From positions 1-64,000 of the forward strand of contig CAJFOS010000006.1 in NCBI GenBank assembly GCA_904397865.1: a stretch of DNA of 64,000 nucleotides, in the 5' to 3' direction. This DNA is from Candidatus Allochristensenella caecavium. Lineage in GTDB: Bacteria > Bacillota > Clostridia > Christensenellales > QAND01. Numbering within the stretch: position 1 is the stretch's first letter; the number at the start of each line of letters is the position of its first letter. Shown here piece by piece: positions 15,303 to 23,156 of this stretch. Under the pieces are notes generated by a model. That model saw only the letters and a program-made list of their open reading frames with translations, was not told where the DNA came from and made no database searches. The position numbers and the translations under genes are program-made.

Positions 15303-16466
15303 TCAGTCCAATCCTGCGAATTTCAAAATATCGCGTTCTCGTTTCTCGTCCGTCACGTCCCGCCAGGCGACCCCGTGGTCAGAAACCGTTTCCAGCTGTG
15401 CGTATTCGGCAGGTTTGGAAACACGGTAAAGCGCGTCTTCTTTATAATAATACGCCCATATCTGCCCATTTTCACACCAGGCGAGAAAATTTTGCCCCAA
15501 TCCATATTCCGATACATTTTCCGCCATCTTGCGCGGCATGGACCCATCGACGCTCAAATACAGCGTGCTGTCCGCAGCGCCAAAATGGTCGCTCCATGCC
15601 AGGGCGCTCCCATTGGTCACTGGATGAAACGCGTACATGCCCGGGTCAAAGGTGGTCTTTTCGCCCGTAGTCAACGACTGGCGGACAATGCGATTGTACT
15701 GTTCGCTATTGGCACGGTCCGGGTCTGCTTCTACAAAGGCGATTTCCGTATCGCAAACCCCCGGTTCGGACAGGCCCATCGGACTGTCCGTATAAACCGC
15801 AAGGGTCGTCAACTCCTGATTTTTGACGTTCATCATATACAGTTTATAAGTATCCGTTGCCGTCCGTTCTATCCAAAAGGCCCACTGTCCTTCCAAATAA
15901 ACGTTTACCACCCCATAGAGCACGGTCTTCAACGGCGTTACGGTGTTATCATTACGGTTAAAGGCCATGATGGTTCCGCCGCCGGTGTCCTTGGCATCAA
16001 AATAAACGATGAAATCCGCACTGACCGCTACGGAAAGGATATTGTCATTCTGGGCGGCGATGCCCTCCACTTTTTTGGGCACTTCGGAATTGGAGGTTGC
16101 TGCGGTGCTGCGATAAATGTTAACAAGGGCCGGATTCAACGCGTTATCTGCACCGGAGGCAAAAAAGATTTCATCCCCTATCAGCGCAGGTTTGCTCACA
16201 TAGCGGAACTGGTTGGTCAACAATACTTCGCGAATATGGTCCGTCAAATCGCCCACCTGCTGTTCCTCCGGCGTCGGAGAAGGAAATGCTGTCTGCTCGC
16301 CCCGGAACACGCTGCCCAGGAAGGGGAACACAAACGCACTCATTACCCATACCAACAGTGCAATAACGCCAATCGCCAACGCCAGCATGGCGTACGGCCA
16401 TATGCGGCTGCGGCGCGCATTGGAAAAGGGGCGGTGGGTAGAGAAGATTTTCTGTCGTTTGCGCAT
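15303..16466 (-). CDS. Unknown membrane-anchored protein with an extracytoplasmic repeat-like domain
   Basis: No family recognised with confidence. The 387-residue protein has a basic cytoplasmic N-terminus (RKRQ, RRSR), one transmembrane helix at about 25-50, a Pro/Thr-rich linker (about 59-70), and then about 310 residues of alternating beta-strand-like segments with recurring aromatic/Trp pairs (WAFWIERT, ALAWSDHFG, NFLAWCENGQIWAYYY, GVAWRDV), resembling TolB-like or DUF5050-type beta-propellers. The ATG follows AAAGGAATAGGCC. It lies between ispF and radA, taking the place where ispD might be expected. A role at the cell surface is inferred only from topology. Confidence 0.7.
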   Translation of the reverse strand: MRKRQKIFSTHRPFSNARRSRIWPYAMLALAIGVIALLVWVMSAFVFPFLGSVFRGEQTAFPSPTPEEQQVGDLTDHIREVLLTNQFRYVSKPALIGDEIFFASGADNALNPALVNIYRSTAATSNSEVPKKVEGIAAQNDNILSVAVSADFIVYFDAKDTGGGTIMAFNRNDNTVTPLKTVLYGVVNVYLEGQWAFWIERTATDTYKLYMMNVKNQELTTLAVYTDSPMGLSEPGVCDTEIAFVEADPDRANSEQYNRIVRQSLTTGEKTTFDPGMYAFHPVTNGSALAWSDHFGAADSTLYLSVDGSMPRKMAENVSEYGLGQNFLAWCENGQIWAYYYKEDALYRVSKPAEYAQLETVSDHGVAWRDVTDEKRERDILKFAGLD

Positions 16467-16469
16467 GGC

Positions 16470-16946
16470 CTATTCCTTTCGCTTCAGAAGGCATACAGCC
16501 TGTGCCGCAATCCCCTCCGCGCGGCCACAAAAGCCCAGGCGTTCCGTCGTCGTCGCCTTGACGCTAACGCATTGCTGTGCAACACCCATTGCCCGCGCCA
16601 TATTCTGCTGCATCTGCAGACGGTAAGGCGCTAATTTGGGCACTTGGGCAATCACGACTGCATCCACATTTTCCAATTCCCATCCTTGTTGGCGCACCAT
16701 CTTCATACAGCGGGCCAGCAAGGCCAGGCTATCCGCACCGCGGTAAGCGGGGTCGGTATCCGGAAAATGCTGTCCAATATCGCCCAAGTTCGCAGCGCCC
16801 AACAGTGCGTCGCTGACCGCATGCGCCAGCACATCCGCATCCGAATGACCCATCAAGCCCTGTTCGTATGGAATCGCAACCCCGCCTAAAATCAGGTCTC
16901 TTCCCGGCGCAAAGGCATGCGTGTCAAACCCAAGTCCGATTCGCAT
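16470..16946 (-). CDS. ispF: 2-C-methyl-D-erythritol 2,4-cyclodiphosphate synthase
   Basis: IspF forms the cyclic diphosphate in the non-mevalonate isoprenoid pathway. The 158-residue protein begins MRIGLGFDTHAFAPGRDLIL and holds the zinc ligands D8, H10 and H42 (in GHSDADVLAH), with the conserved NLGDIGQHFPDTDP and KATTTERLGFCGR motifs. The ATG at 16944-16946 follows AAGGAG by nine bases; an upstream alternative would add 19 residues foreign to the family. Its start overlaps the end of rqcP by 23 bases. The usual partner ispD is not beside it. Confidence 0.96.
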   Translation of the reverse strand: MRIGLGFDTHAFAPGRDLILGGVAIPYEQGLMGHSDADVLAHAVSDALLGAANLGDIGQHFPDTDPAYRGADSLALLARCMKMVRQQGWELENVDAVVIAQVPKLAPYRLQMQQNMARAMGVAQQCVSVKATTTERLGFCGRAEGIAAQAVCLLKRKE

Positions 16947-17199
16947 GGCCGTCCACTCCTTCGATACGCTTGAACAAAAGCGCCGCGTCTTCCTTATTGA
17001 CATGTTCCTGGATGCTTACAATTTCAAAAACCTGTTCCTGCGGCCCCAGCCGCAGGGTAATCCGGTCGCCGATTTTGACCTGGTCGCCCGGTTTGGCTAC
17101 TTTCTCATTGATGCTTACGCGGCCTGCTTCACACGCTTGCTGCGCAACCGTACGCCGTTTGATAATGCGTGCAACTTTCAGATATTTGTCAATCCGCAT
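16924..17199 (-). CDS. rqcP: S4-domain RNA-binding protein RqcP (YabO)
   Basis: RqcP, formerly YabO, is a small S4 protein that stabilises P-site tRNA during alanine tailing of stalled nascent chains with RqcH on the 50S subunit. The 91-residue protein starts MRIDKYLKVARIIKRRTVAQ and shows the S4 core ACEAGRVSINEKVAKPGDQVKIGD. The ATG follows GGGGAGGTGTCCGC. It is preceded by hup and yabN as in many Clostridia, and a TGATATAAT extended -10 lies just upstream. Confidence 0.92.
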   Translation of the reverse strand: MRIDKYLKVARIIKRRTVAQQACEAGRVSINEKVAKPGDQVKIGDRITLRLGPQEQVFEIVSIQEHVNKEDAALLFKRIEGVDGHANRTWV

Positions 17200-17223
17200 G
17201 CGGACACCTCCCCATGATAAACG

Positions 17224-17232
17224 TATTATATC
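17224..17232 (-). promoter_or_regulatory. Extended -10 promoter before rqcP
   Basis: Minus strand TGATATAAT: a perfect -10 (17224-17229) with the TG extension, about 25 bases before the rqcP start. No good -35 lies 17 bases upstream. It sits just past the hup terminator, so it would restart transcription for rqcP-ispF. Confidence 0.55.
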
Positions 17233-17262
17233 ATAAAAAGCCCTTCGCTTTGGGCGAAAACA

Positions 17263-17287
17263 AAAAAGGCCGGTACAACCGGCCTTT
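17263..17287 (-). terminator. Terminator after hup
   Basis: Stem AAAAGGCCGGT/ACCGGCCTTTT with a 3-base loop, followed on the minus strand by TTTGTTTT. It ends about 18 bases past the hup stop, a classic intrinsic terminator. A second, weaker hairpin (GCCC/GGGC at 17239-17254, then a U run) follows. Confidence 0.9.
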
Positions 17288-17304
17288 TAAAATTGTATTC
17301 TCCC

Positions 17305-17577
17305 TTATTTAACAGCGTCTTTGAGCGCTTTGCCCGCTTTGAATGCAGGCACTTTGCAGGCGGGATATTCGGTGGGCTGTTTGGTCAGCGGGTTGATGCC
17401 GCTGCGCGCCGCACGTTCACGAACTTCAAAATTACCAAAGCCGACCAGCGAGACCTTGTCGCCTTTTTTCAGCGCTTCCGTGATGCTTTCCACAACCGCG
17501 TTAACCGCTTTTTCCGCATCCTTTTTGGACAAGCCACTGGTCTCCGCGACGCTTGCAATCAATTCTGTTTTATTCAT
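17305..17577 (-). CDS. hup: DNA-binding protein HU
   Basis: HU is the abundant dimeric nucleoid protein that bends DNA. The 90-residue protein starts [20 protein letters not shown] and has the conserved [18 protein letters not shown] beta-arm with its Pro. Length is exactly typical. The ATG follows AGGAGGTTTATCCC. It has its own promoter (17644-17672) and a strong terminator, so it is likely a single-gene, highly expressed unit inside the yabN-rqcP cluster. A GGCCTC/GAGGCC hairpin (17600-17616) stands in its leader just before the ribosome site. Confidence 0.97.
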   Translation of the reverse strand: MNKTELIASVAETSGLSKKDAEKAVNAVVESITEALKKGDKVSLVGFGNFEVRERAARSGINPLTKQPTEYPACKVPAFKAGKALKDAVK

Positions 17578-17643
17578 GGGATAAACCTCCTAATATTGTG
17601 GCCTCTGAACGAGGCCGTGGTCACTCGGTAAGAGCCTGTACAG

Positions 17644-17672
17644 ATTCTCTCTAATCTTGTTGCTTTTGTCAA
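17644..17672 (-). promoter_or_regulatory. Promoter of hup
   Basis: Minus strand TTGACA (17667-17672), 17-base spacer, GAGAAT (17644-17649). About 65 bases of leader follow, including a perfect 6-bp hairpin GGCCTC/GAGGCC upstream of AGGAGG. Confidence 0.7.
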
Positions 17673-17694
17673 GCCCTATTTTCCAAAACTTCTT

Positions 17695-19155
17695 CTATTT
17701 TCCTTTGTTTTCTTCTTTTATCTTTTCCCAGAGAACATCCTGCTGTTGTAACGAAAGATTTTTCAATTCATTTCCCTGTAAACGTGCAAGCCTTTCCATC
17801 GCGTGCACACGCGACTGAAATTTCTCACAGGCGCTCATCAGCGCTGTTTCCGCATGCACGCCGCAAAGCCGCGCCACATTGACAGCGGCAAACAGCAGGT
17901 CACCAGCTTCCTCTTCAGCATGTGCACCACACTGGTCCATTTCCTGCGCCAGTTCGCCCAATTCTTCCTTCACTTTCTCCATCGCAGGGCGGTAATCCGC
18001 CCAATCAAACCCCACTTTGCGTGCCTTCTGCTGTAGTTTCTGTGCACGAATCAAAGCCGGCATGCCTTCTCCAACCCCCTTGAGCAGCGGTTTGCAAGCC
18101 TGGGTTGTTTCCCCGCGCTCCTGCGCCTTGATGGCTTCCCAGTTTTGCAAAACCTGCTCGCTTGTTTGCGCATGCGTATCCGCAAAAATATGCGGATGGC
18201 GGCGAATCATTTTCGTGCAGATGCCCGTGGCAATGTCATGTATCGTATATTCACCCTGTTCGGTGCCGATGGTGGCATGCAACGCCAGGTTCAGCAGCAC
18301 GTCGCCCAACTCCTCACAAACATGGTCGGAATCCCCTTCATCGATGGCGGCCAGCACCTCATAACATTCTTCCAGCAAGCTGGATTTAAGGGAAAAGTGC
18401 GTCTGTTCCCGGTCCCAGGGGCATCCGTCCGGCGCGCGCAAAATACAACAGATTTCCAATAAATCCGCCACCTGAAAACGCTCTCGCTGCAAAAGCGAAC
18501 GACCTGGAATGACCACGCTACAAGTGACGTCATAATCTGCCTGACGGTCGATTTCACACAAGGGCAGCTGGATAGCCCGCATTCGTCCCTGCCGCAAACG
18601 TACCCAATATACGGGTTGTTCATCGCCATATGCCTGCATCAGCGCAATCTTTGCTTGACCGGCACGCAACGGGGTATCCAGTTCCGTAATAATTTGCGTA
18701 CGCGCTCCCTCTATCCGCAGCGCATCCACTTCGCCCACGTGCACGCTTACACCGGCCGACGCATCGGCGCCACAGGCCGCAAGGGCCGCGGCATCCGCAG
18801 AAAGTCCCGGAACGATATCGACGGCCATTCCTTGCTGTTGGGCCAGTTGAACAATGGCCTGCGAAGCGGCCTGCCCCTGCAACCCATGCCCGGCCGCCGC
18901 CCACACGGCATGTGTTGACTGCGCGGCATCCAGCACGCGGCGGGCAATCGTTTCATTGAGCGCATCAAAGTCAACGGCCTGTTCATATACGCTGTCCATC
19001 GTCTCTATCTGCGCATTTTGTTCACACAAATATGCATAGAGCGGATGCCGTTCCGTCTGTACGAACAACCGCTCTGCCCCGCGGATGGCCGCCTGTGCAC
19101 GCATGGTTAAATCCTCTTCCGGGCCGGGGCCCAGCCCTACAATCGTCAGTGACAT
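17695..19155 (-). CDS. yabN: Tetrapyrrole-methylase-like/MazG fusion protein (YabN)
   Basis: YabN-type proteins join a TP-methylase-like domain to a MazG nucleotide pyrophosphohydrolase that removes unwanted NTPs. In this 486-residue protein the N-terminal domain starts LTIVGLGPGPEEDLTMRAQ and includes GHGLQGQAASQ (residues 1 to about 220). The MazG part follows from about 235: CPWDREQTH, LLEECYEVLAAIDEGDS, EELGDVLLNLALHA, and a second MazG repeat with EELGELAQEMD and EEAGDLLFAAVNVARL. The EExxE and ExxD metal-binding clusters are present in both repeats. It is three bases downstream of the flippase gene, so co-translated, as in the B. subtilis yabM-yabN order. Confidence 0.93.
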   Translation of the reverse strand: MSLTIVGLGPGPEEDLTMRAQAAIRGAERLFVQTERHPLYAYLCEQNAQIETMDSVYEQAVDFDALNETIARRVLDAAQSTHAVWAAAGHGLQGQAASQAIVQLAQQQGMAVDIVPGLSADAAALAACGADASAGVSVHVGEVDALRIEGARTQIITELDTPLRAGQAKIALMQAYGDEQPVYWVRLRQGRMRAIQLPLCEIDRQADYDVTCSVVIPGRSLLQRERFQVADLLEICCILRAPDGCPWDREQTHFSLKSSLLEECYEVLAAIDEGDSDHVCEELGDVLLNLALHATIGTEQGEYTIHDIATGICTKMIRRHPHIFADTHAQTSEQVLQNWEAIKAQERGETTQACKPLLKGVGEGMPALIRAQKLQQKARKVGFDWADYRPAMEKVKEELGELAQEMDQCGAHAEEEAGDLLFAAVNVARLCGVHAETALMSACEKFQSRVHAMERLARLQGNELKNLSLQQQDVLWEKIKEENKGK

Positions 19156-19158
19156 TGT

Positions 19159-20787
19159 TTACCTCCACCAGCCGATGCTTCGCATCGCATAATCCAATTT
19201 GTGGCCGCCGGGTAAAAAGCGGCAATCCTCAGAATTAATGGCGCCAAAGCGCAACCCGATAAGAATATAGCAGGCAATGCCCAGCAAAATACCGGCCGAT
19301 ACAGCCAGCCACAGCGGCGCAAACGTCAGCACTGCGCGATACACGCCATAAGCTATCACGCCCATCACCGCCGTCATCCAAAGCGGGCGGAGCAACCAAT
19401 CCTTCCCACGCACCGGAAGCTGTACAATACGCCGCACCGAGTGCAGATTCATCACCGCTGCCACAAGGAAGCAGGCCAGCGTACCAATCCCTGCGCCGAC
19501 AACATTCATCCCCGGGATGCGCAACAGAAACCAGCTGACCACCACTTTGACAACCGTACCCAGCAACAGGTGGCGTACCGGCAGATGTGGAAAACCGATT
19601 CCCTGCAGAATACCGGTCGCTGTCTGCGCAAGGATGAGGAAAAGCACGCCGATGCTCAACACCATCATCAGCCCGCTCGCCGCGGCCATGCCGTCCGCAT
19701 CCTGTACCAAAGCGGGAAAGATGCATTGCAACAGCGGCGTGCCCAGCAAAAACAGGCCAACGGCACAGGGCAGTCCTACAACCATGGCCAATTTCATCGC
19801 AATGGAAGCATTCTGTTCCACTTCATGCGGCCGCTGCAGCGAAGCGCTGGCCGCAATGGCCGGCACCAGGCTGACCTGCAACGCCTGCGATAATGCCACC
19901 GGCACGTACACCACCGGCGAAACAAACCCCGTCAAAATGCCAAAGCGAATTTCCGCCATCTGCTGCGAAAAGCCGATGCTTTTAAGCACATTGACCACCA
20001 TCACATTATCCACCAACGTCACCAGCGGCAAGACTACCGCACCCAGGGTAATCGGCAAGGCCTGTTTCCACAAATCATGCGCCACTTCGCTGCCGGTGGC
20101 CAGTGGTTGATGGGCGTGTGCGCTTTGGCGTATCTGCCGGCGCAGTTCGGGCAATGCTTGTGTATATGTATGTCTGAGGAACAGCAGGGCCAGCACCTCG
20201 CTGAGCGGAATGCCAAGCAAGGCACCTACAGCGGCCCAAACCGAACCATTGCCCAACCACAGACGTGCCAGCAAATAACCGATGGCAAATTTAGCAATTT
20301 CTTCTATCAGCTGCGACCATGCCGTCGGTTCCATTTGCTGCAGGCCCTGAAAATAACCACGGTAAGCGGATAAAAGAGCCGACAGCAAAAAAGAGGGCGC
20401 GATGGTCAAAATCGGAAAGCGGCCGGCCGGCACACCCTGTATCTGGGCCAAAAGGCCGGACCCCAGCGCCATGATGGCCGTCGCCACGACGCCGACCAAC
20501 GTCAGCACACGAAAGGAATTGCGAAAAAAATGGTGGGCGCTGCGGAAATCATCCTGGGCGACGTATTCGCTTACGCGCTTGGAAATCGCCGCCGGAATGC
20601 CCGCTGTTGCCACGACGGTCAAAAGCCCATAGATGGGATAGGCAACCTGGTAATACGCCATGCCGCTTGTGCCAACGGCATCCGCCAAAAGGATGCGGTA
20701 TAGCGAACCAATCAAACTGCAAATCAAGCCGGCTGCGCCCAAGATGAAGGCGCCTTTTGCCAGCGTTGTCTTCTTCTGCATACCCAT
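19159..20787 (-). CDS. SpoVB/YabM-type polysaccharide flippase (MATE-like superfamily)
   Basis: This 542-residue integral membrane protein has about 14 hydrophobic helices and belongs to the oligosaccharidyl-lipid flippase group that includes MurJ, SpoVB and YabM. The N-terminal LAKGAFILGAAGLICSLIGSLYRI and GIPAAISKRVSEYVAQDD are typical. Its place between spoVT and yabN matches B. subtilis yabM (a MurJ-type flippase), but sequence alone does not separate lipid II transport for vegetative wall from cortex. Two ATGs are possible (20785-20787 and 20779-20781); the AAAGGGGG site favours the second, two codons shorter. Confidence 0.88.
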   Translation of the reverse strand: MGMQKKTTLAKGAFILGAAGLICSLIGSLYRILLADAVGTSGMAYYQVAYPIYGLLTVVATAGIPAAISKRVSEYVAQDDFRSAHHFFRNSFRVLTLVGVVATAIMALGSGLLAQIQGVPAGRFPILTIAPSFLLSALLSAYRGYFQGLQQMEPTAWSQLIEEIAKFAIGYLLARLWLGNGSVWAAVGALLGIPLSEVLALLFLRHTYTQALPELRRQIRQSAHAHQPLATGSEVAHDLWKQALPITLGAVVLPLVTLVDNVMVVNVLKSIGFSQQMAEIRFGILTGFVSPVVYVPVALSQALQVSLVPAIAASASLQRPHEVEQNASIAMKLAMVVGLPCAVGLFLLGTPLLQCIFPALVQDADGMAAASGLMMVLSIGVLFLILAQTATGILQGIGFPHLPVRHLLLGTVVKVVVSWFLLRIPGMNVVGAGIGTLACFLVAAVMNLHSVRRIVQLPVRGKDWLLRPLWMTAVMGVIAYGVYRAVLTFAPLWLAVSAGILLGIACYILIGLRFGAINSEDCRFLPGGHKLDYAMRSIGWWR

Positions 20788-20863
20788 CCCCCTTTGCTCT
20801 TATTTTGTACCCCATTATAACAAAGCGTGTACGTTTCGGCCATGCTTTGCGGCAAAATGACAA

Positions 20864-20889
20864 AAAGCCGCCTCGTTTGAGACGGCTTT
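20864..20889 (-). terminator. Terminator after spoVT
   Basis: Stem AAAGCCGTCTC/GAGGCGGCTTT on the minus strand (one G-U pair), loop AAAC, followed by TTGTCA. It begins about 15 bases past the spoVT stop. Confidence 0.8.
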
Positions 20890-20903
20890 CTTTCGCTTTT
20901 ATC

Positions 20904-21461
20904 CTATTGTTCGAGCTGCCTGCCCAAAAAACCGGCGGCTGTCTGCGCCACCTTGCGTTCGGCTTCGCCAAATACGGCGTCCGTATTGCGCGAAGCCAGC
21001 ACAACTGCGCCAATCGCTTCCCCTTCGCTGAGCACCGGCACTATCATCTGCGCCGTATAGGAAAACCCATCCGCTTCCTGGGGCAGCAACCGTCGGGGCG
21101 GGGTATTCTGCCGGTTACCAGCCAGCACGCTCTGCCGGGCCTCCATGGTCTGTTCCATTTCCTTGGAAACGTTTTGTTCTGCGTACTCCTTTTTGCCCGG
21201 GCCGGCCGCCGCGATGAACGTATCCCTGTCGCAAATCAGCGCCAAATGCCCCATGGTTTTATAAAGCGCTTCTGCGTATTCTTTGGCAAACTCTCCCAAT
21301 TCCCCAATCGGCGAATATTTTTTTAAGATAACTTCCCCATCCCGGTCCGTAAAAATTTCCAGCGGATCCCCTTCACGAATGCGCAGCGTGCGGCGAATCT
21401 CTTTAGGAATCACCACCCTGCCCAATTCATCAATCCTGCGGACAATTCCAGTTGCTTTCAT
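20904..21461 (-). CDS. spoVT: Stage V sporulation protein T
   Basis: SpoVT is a forespore transcription factor that tunes SigG-dependent genes. The 185-residue protein has the AbrB-type swapped-hairpin DNA-binding domain at residues 1-50 (MKATGIVRRIDELGRVVIPK, then RTLRIREGDPLEIF) and a GAF-like C-terminal domain (about 55-180). Length is near the Bacillus protein (178). The ATG follows GGAGGGAAACCC. The spoVT-yabM-yabN-yabO order is the same as in B. subtilis, although mfd is not immediately upstream here. Confidence 0.95.
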   Translation of the reverse strand: MKATGIVRRIDELGRVVIPKEIRRTLRIREGDPLEIFTDRDGEVILKKYSPIGELGEFAKEYAEALYKTMGHLALICDRDTFIAAAGPGKKEYAEQNVSKEMEQTMEARQSVLAGNRQNTPPRRLLPQEADGFSYTAQMIVPVLSEGEAIGAVVLASRNTDAVFGEAERKVAQTAAGFLGRQLEQ

Positions 21462-21624
21462 GGGTTTCCCTCCAATAGGCTCTTTTTTCCAACCTGTTTT
21501 CTCCCCTCATGGGCTAAAAATCAGCGTCTGAAGCCTATTGTTTGCCAACAAGGAATTTTTATGCTTTTTTGCCAAGGCTTTGTGAAAAAAGGTTTTTTTG
21601 GTTTTTCTCTCCGATTTTTCCTGT

Positions 21625-22110
21625 CTAAGGACAAAAAAGTACCAGCGTTCCGAGTGCGGCGTACGACCATAAAATATCCATTACTTCATCTTCAACTGCC
21701 ACGCATCCTTGCGTCCAGTCCGTCTGGCTTCCCCCGCCATGAATCATGATAGCGCCGCCCAAGGGCGTATGCCAGGGCGGACGCGTCCGCACCTTGATAG
21801 CATGACAAATCTGTTCGTACACGGGGGCGTCAATCCGGCCCTGTTTGAACGCTTTTTCTGCATCGTCCACGTTGGGATAGGCAATGCCCAGGGAAAGGTA
21901 AAATCGGCTTTGTGCGTTGCGCGTACATACGTAATATTCACCTTCCGGCGTACGTCCGTCCCCTTCTGTTTCCTTCGGTTTGCGCGGGGCGCGCCCCAAC
22001 CCCACCGGATAAACGCCCAAACAAAGGGCGCCGTGCCAGAGTTCCAGCCGCCGGGCACTTTTATAAACGATGATTTTTGTTTCCTGGTTGGATGGTGATT
22101 CCAGCTGCAT
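21625..22110 (-). CDS. L,D-transpeptidase (YkuD domain)
   Basis: YkuD enzymes make 3-3 crosslinks in peptidoglycan or attach proteins to it, using a catalytic cysteine. The 161-residue protein spans a single YkuD domain ending in the active-site motif IMIHGGGSQTDWTQGCVAV with catalytic Cys in QGC. No signal peptide or membrane helix is visible, which is odd for a wall enzyme. Two starts are possible: ATG at 22126-22128, overlapping the lplA stop as ATGA, or ATG at 22108-22110 with GAGAGGAG eight bases before it; the latter is preferred. It is the last gene of the gcv operon. Confidence 0.85.
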   Translation of the reverse strand: MQLESPSNQETKIIVYKSARRLELWHGALCLGVYPVGLGRAPRKPKETEGDGRTPEGEYYVCTRNAQSRFYLSLGIAYPNVDDAEKAFKQGRIDAPVYEQICHAIKVRTRPPWHTPLGGAIMIHGGGSQTDWTQGCVAVEDEVMDILWSYAALGTLVLFCP

Positions 22111-22124
22111 GCAGACCGCTCCTC

Positions 22125-23156
22125 TCATCTTCCATGCCGCTCCCTGACCGGATATCCGCTGTCATCATCCGGAAGAAGAAGCGCAAGCAATTGTTCGGTT
22201 TGTGCGCCCGGAATATAGGTATCCAAGGGCACGGCACGCACTGCGCTTCGTATCTGTTGAGGGGTAAACGGCAGGTTGAGCAGCCGTTCTTCCAATTCGC
22301 TCAAATCGCACAAGGCAAAAAAGTCTCCGGACAATTCAATATCCGCAATACGGTCCCGTTCCACCTGCATGCGCACCTGCAGCGTTCCCCACGGATAGCG
22401 GGCGCGCCGCTCGCGGTTAAACCTGCGGTTTTCCCGCCAAACCCAGGCTGGATTGCGATACCGGCTTTGTGCCAGCGCTTCTGCTTTGTGCAAAAAATCG
22501 GGCTCCAGTGTTATCGGTTTTAAAGAACCATATTCACGGCCCACTTCCTGCACCAGCGCCTGTTTGAACTGCTCAAGGGTCATGCCGGCTGGCAGATACG
22601 GGCGCAGATTGGTCACACGGCTGTGGATGGACGCTACCCCCCGGCTATGCAGCTTGGCGGGGTCTGGACGCAATACGCCAGTCAACACCGTCATGTCCGA
22701 ATCGAACAACAGCGTGCCATGGTGCAACAATACATCCCGATAGCGATATTGCGCATTGCCCGAAAATTTTGCGCCTTTAAGGACAATATCATTACGGCCG
22801 GATGCTTGCGCCTGTACACCGAACTGCGCCAATGTCCGTGTTACCGGCGCTAAAAAACGCGCAAAATCAAACCCGCGGTGCGCTGGGTCTTGCAAGATGA
22901 AAGAAAAATTCAAATTGCCCAAATCATGATATACGGCGCCGCCGCCGGTCATGCGGCGCACCACGCACACACCGCGGCGCGCTACTTCCGCACGGTCCAC
23001 CTCCTGAGCGGCATTCTGATTGCGGCCGATGACAATGGTATTCGCATTCTGCCAAAGCATGAAGAGCGGTTGTAAATCCGCCCGTTCCCGCACCAATAGC
23101 TCCTCCACGGCCAGATTCAGCGCCGGGTCCGTTGTGCTGCGTTCGATGTAATTCAT
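22125..23156 (-). CDS. lplA: Lipoate-protein ligase A
   Basis: LplA activates lipoate with ATP and attaches it to the lysine of lipoyl domains, here most likely GcvH, encoded upstream in the same operon. The 343-residue protein has the lipoate-binding motif RRMTGGGAVYHDLGN (67-81) and the catalytic Lys130 in KGAKFSGNAQ. The C-terminal accessory domain is present (about 250-340), so it is a full two-domain ligase. Start and lpdA stop overlap as ATGA, indicating coupling. Confidence 0.93.
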   Translation of the reverse strand: MNYIERSTTDPALNLAVEELLVRERADLQPLFMLWQNANTIVIGRNQNAAQEVDRAEVARRGVCVVRRMTGGGAVYHDLGNLNFSFILQDPAHRGFDFARFLAPVTRTLAQFGVQAQASGRNDIVLKGAKFSGNAQYRYRDVLLHHGTLLFDSDMTVLTGVLRPDPAKLHSRGVASIHSRVTNLRPYLPAGMTLEQFKQALVQEVGREYGSLKPITLEPDFLHKAEALAQSRYRNPAWVWRENRRFNRERRARYPWGTLQVRMQVERDRIADIELSGDFFALCDLSELEERLLNLPFTPQQIRSAVRAVPLDTYIPGAQTEQLLALLLPDDDSGYPVRERHGR

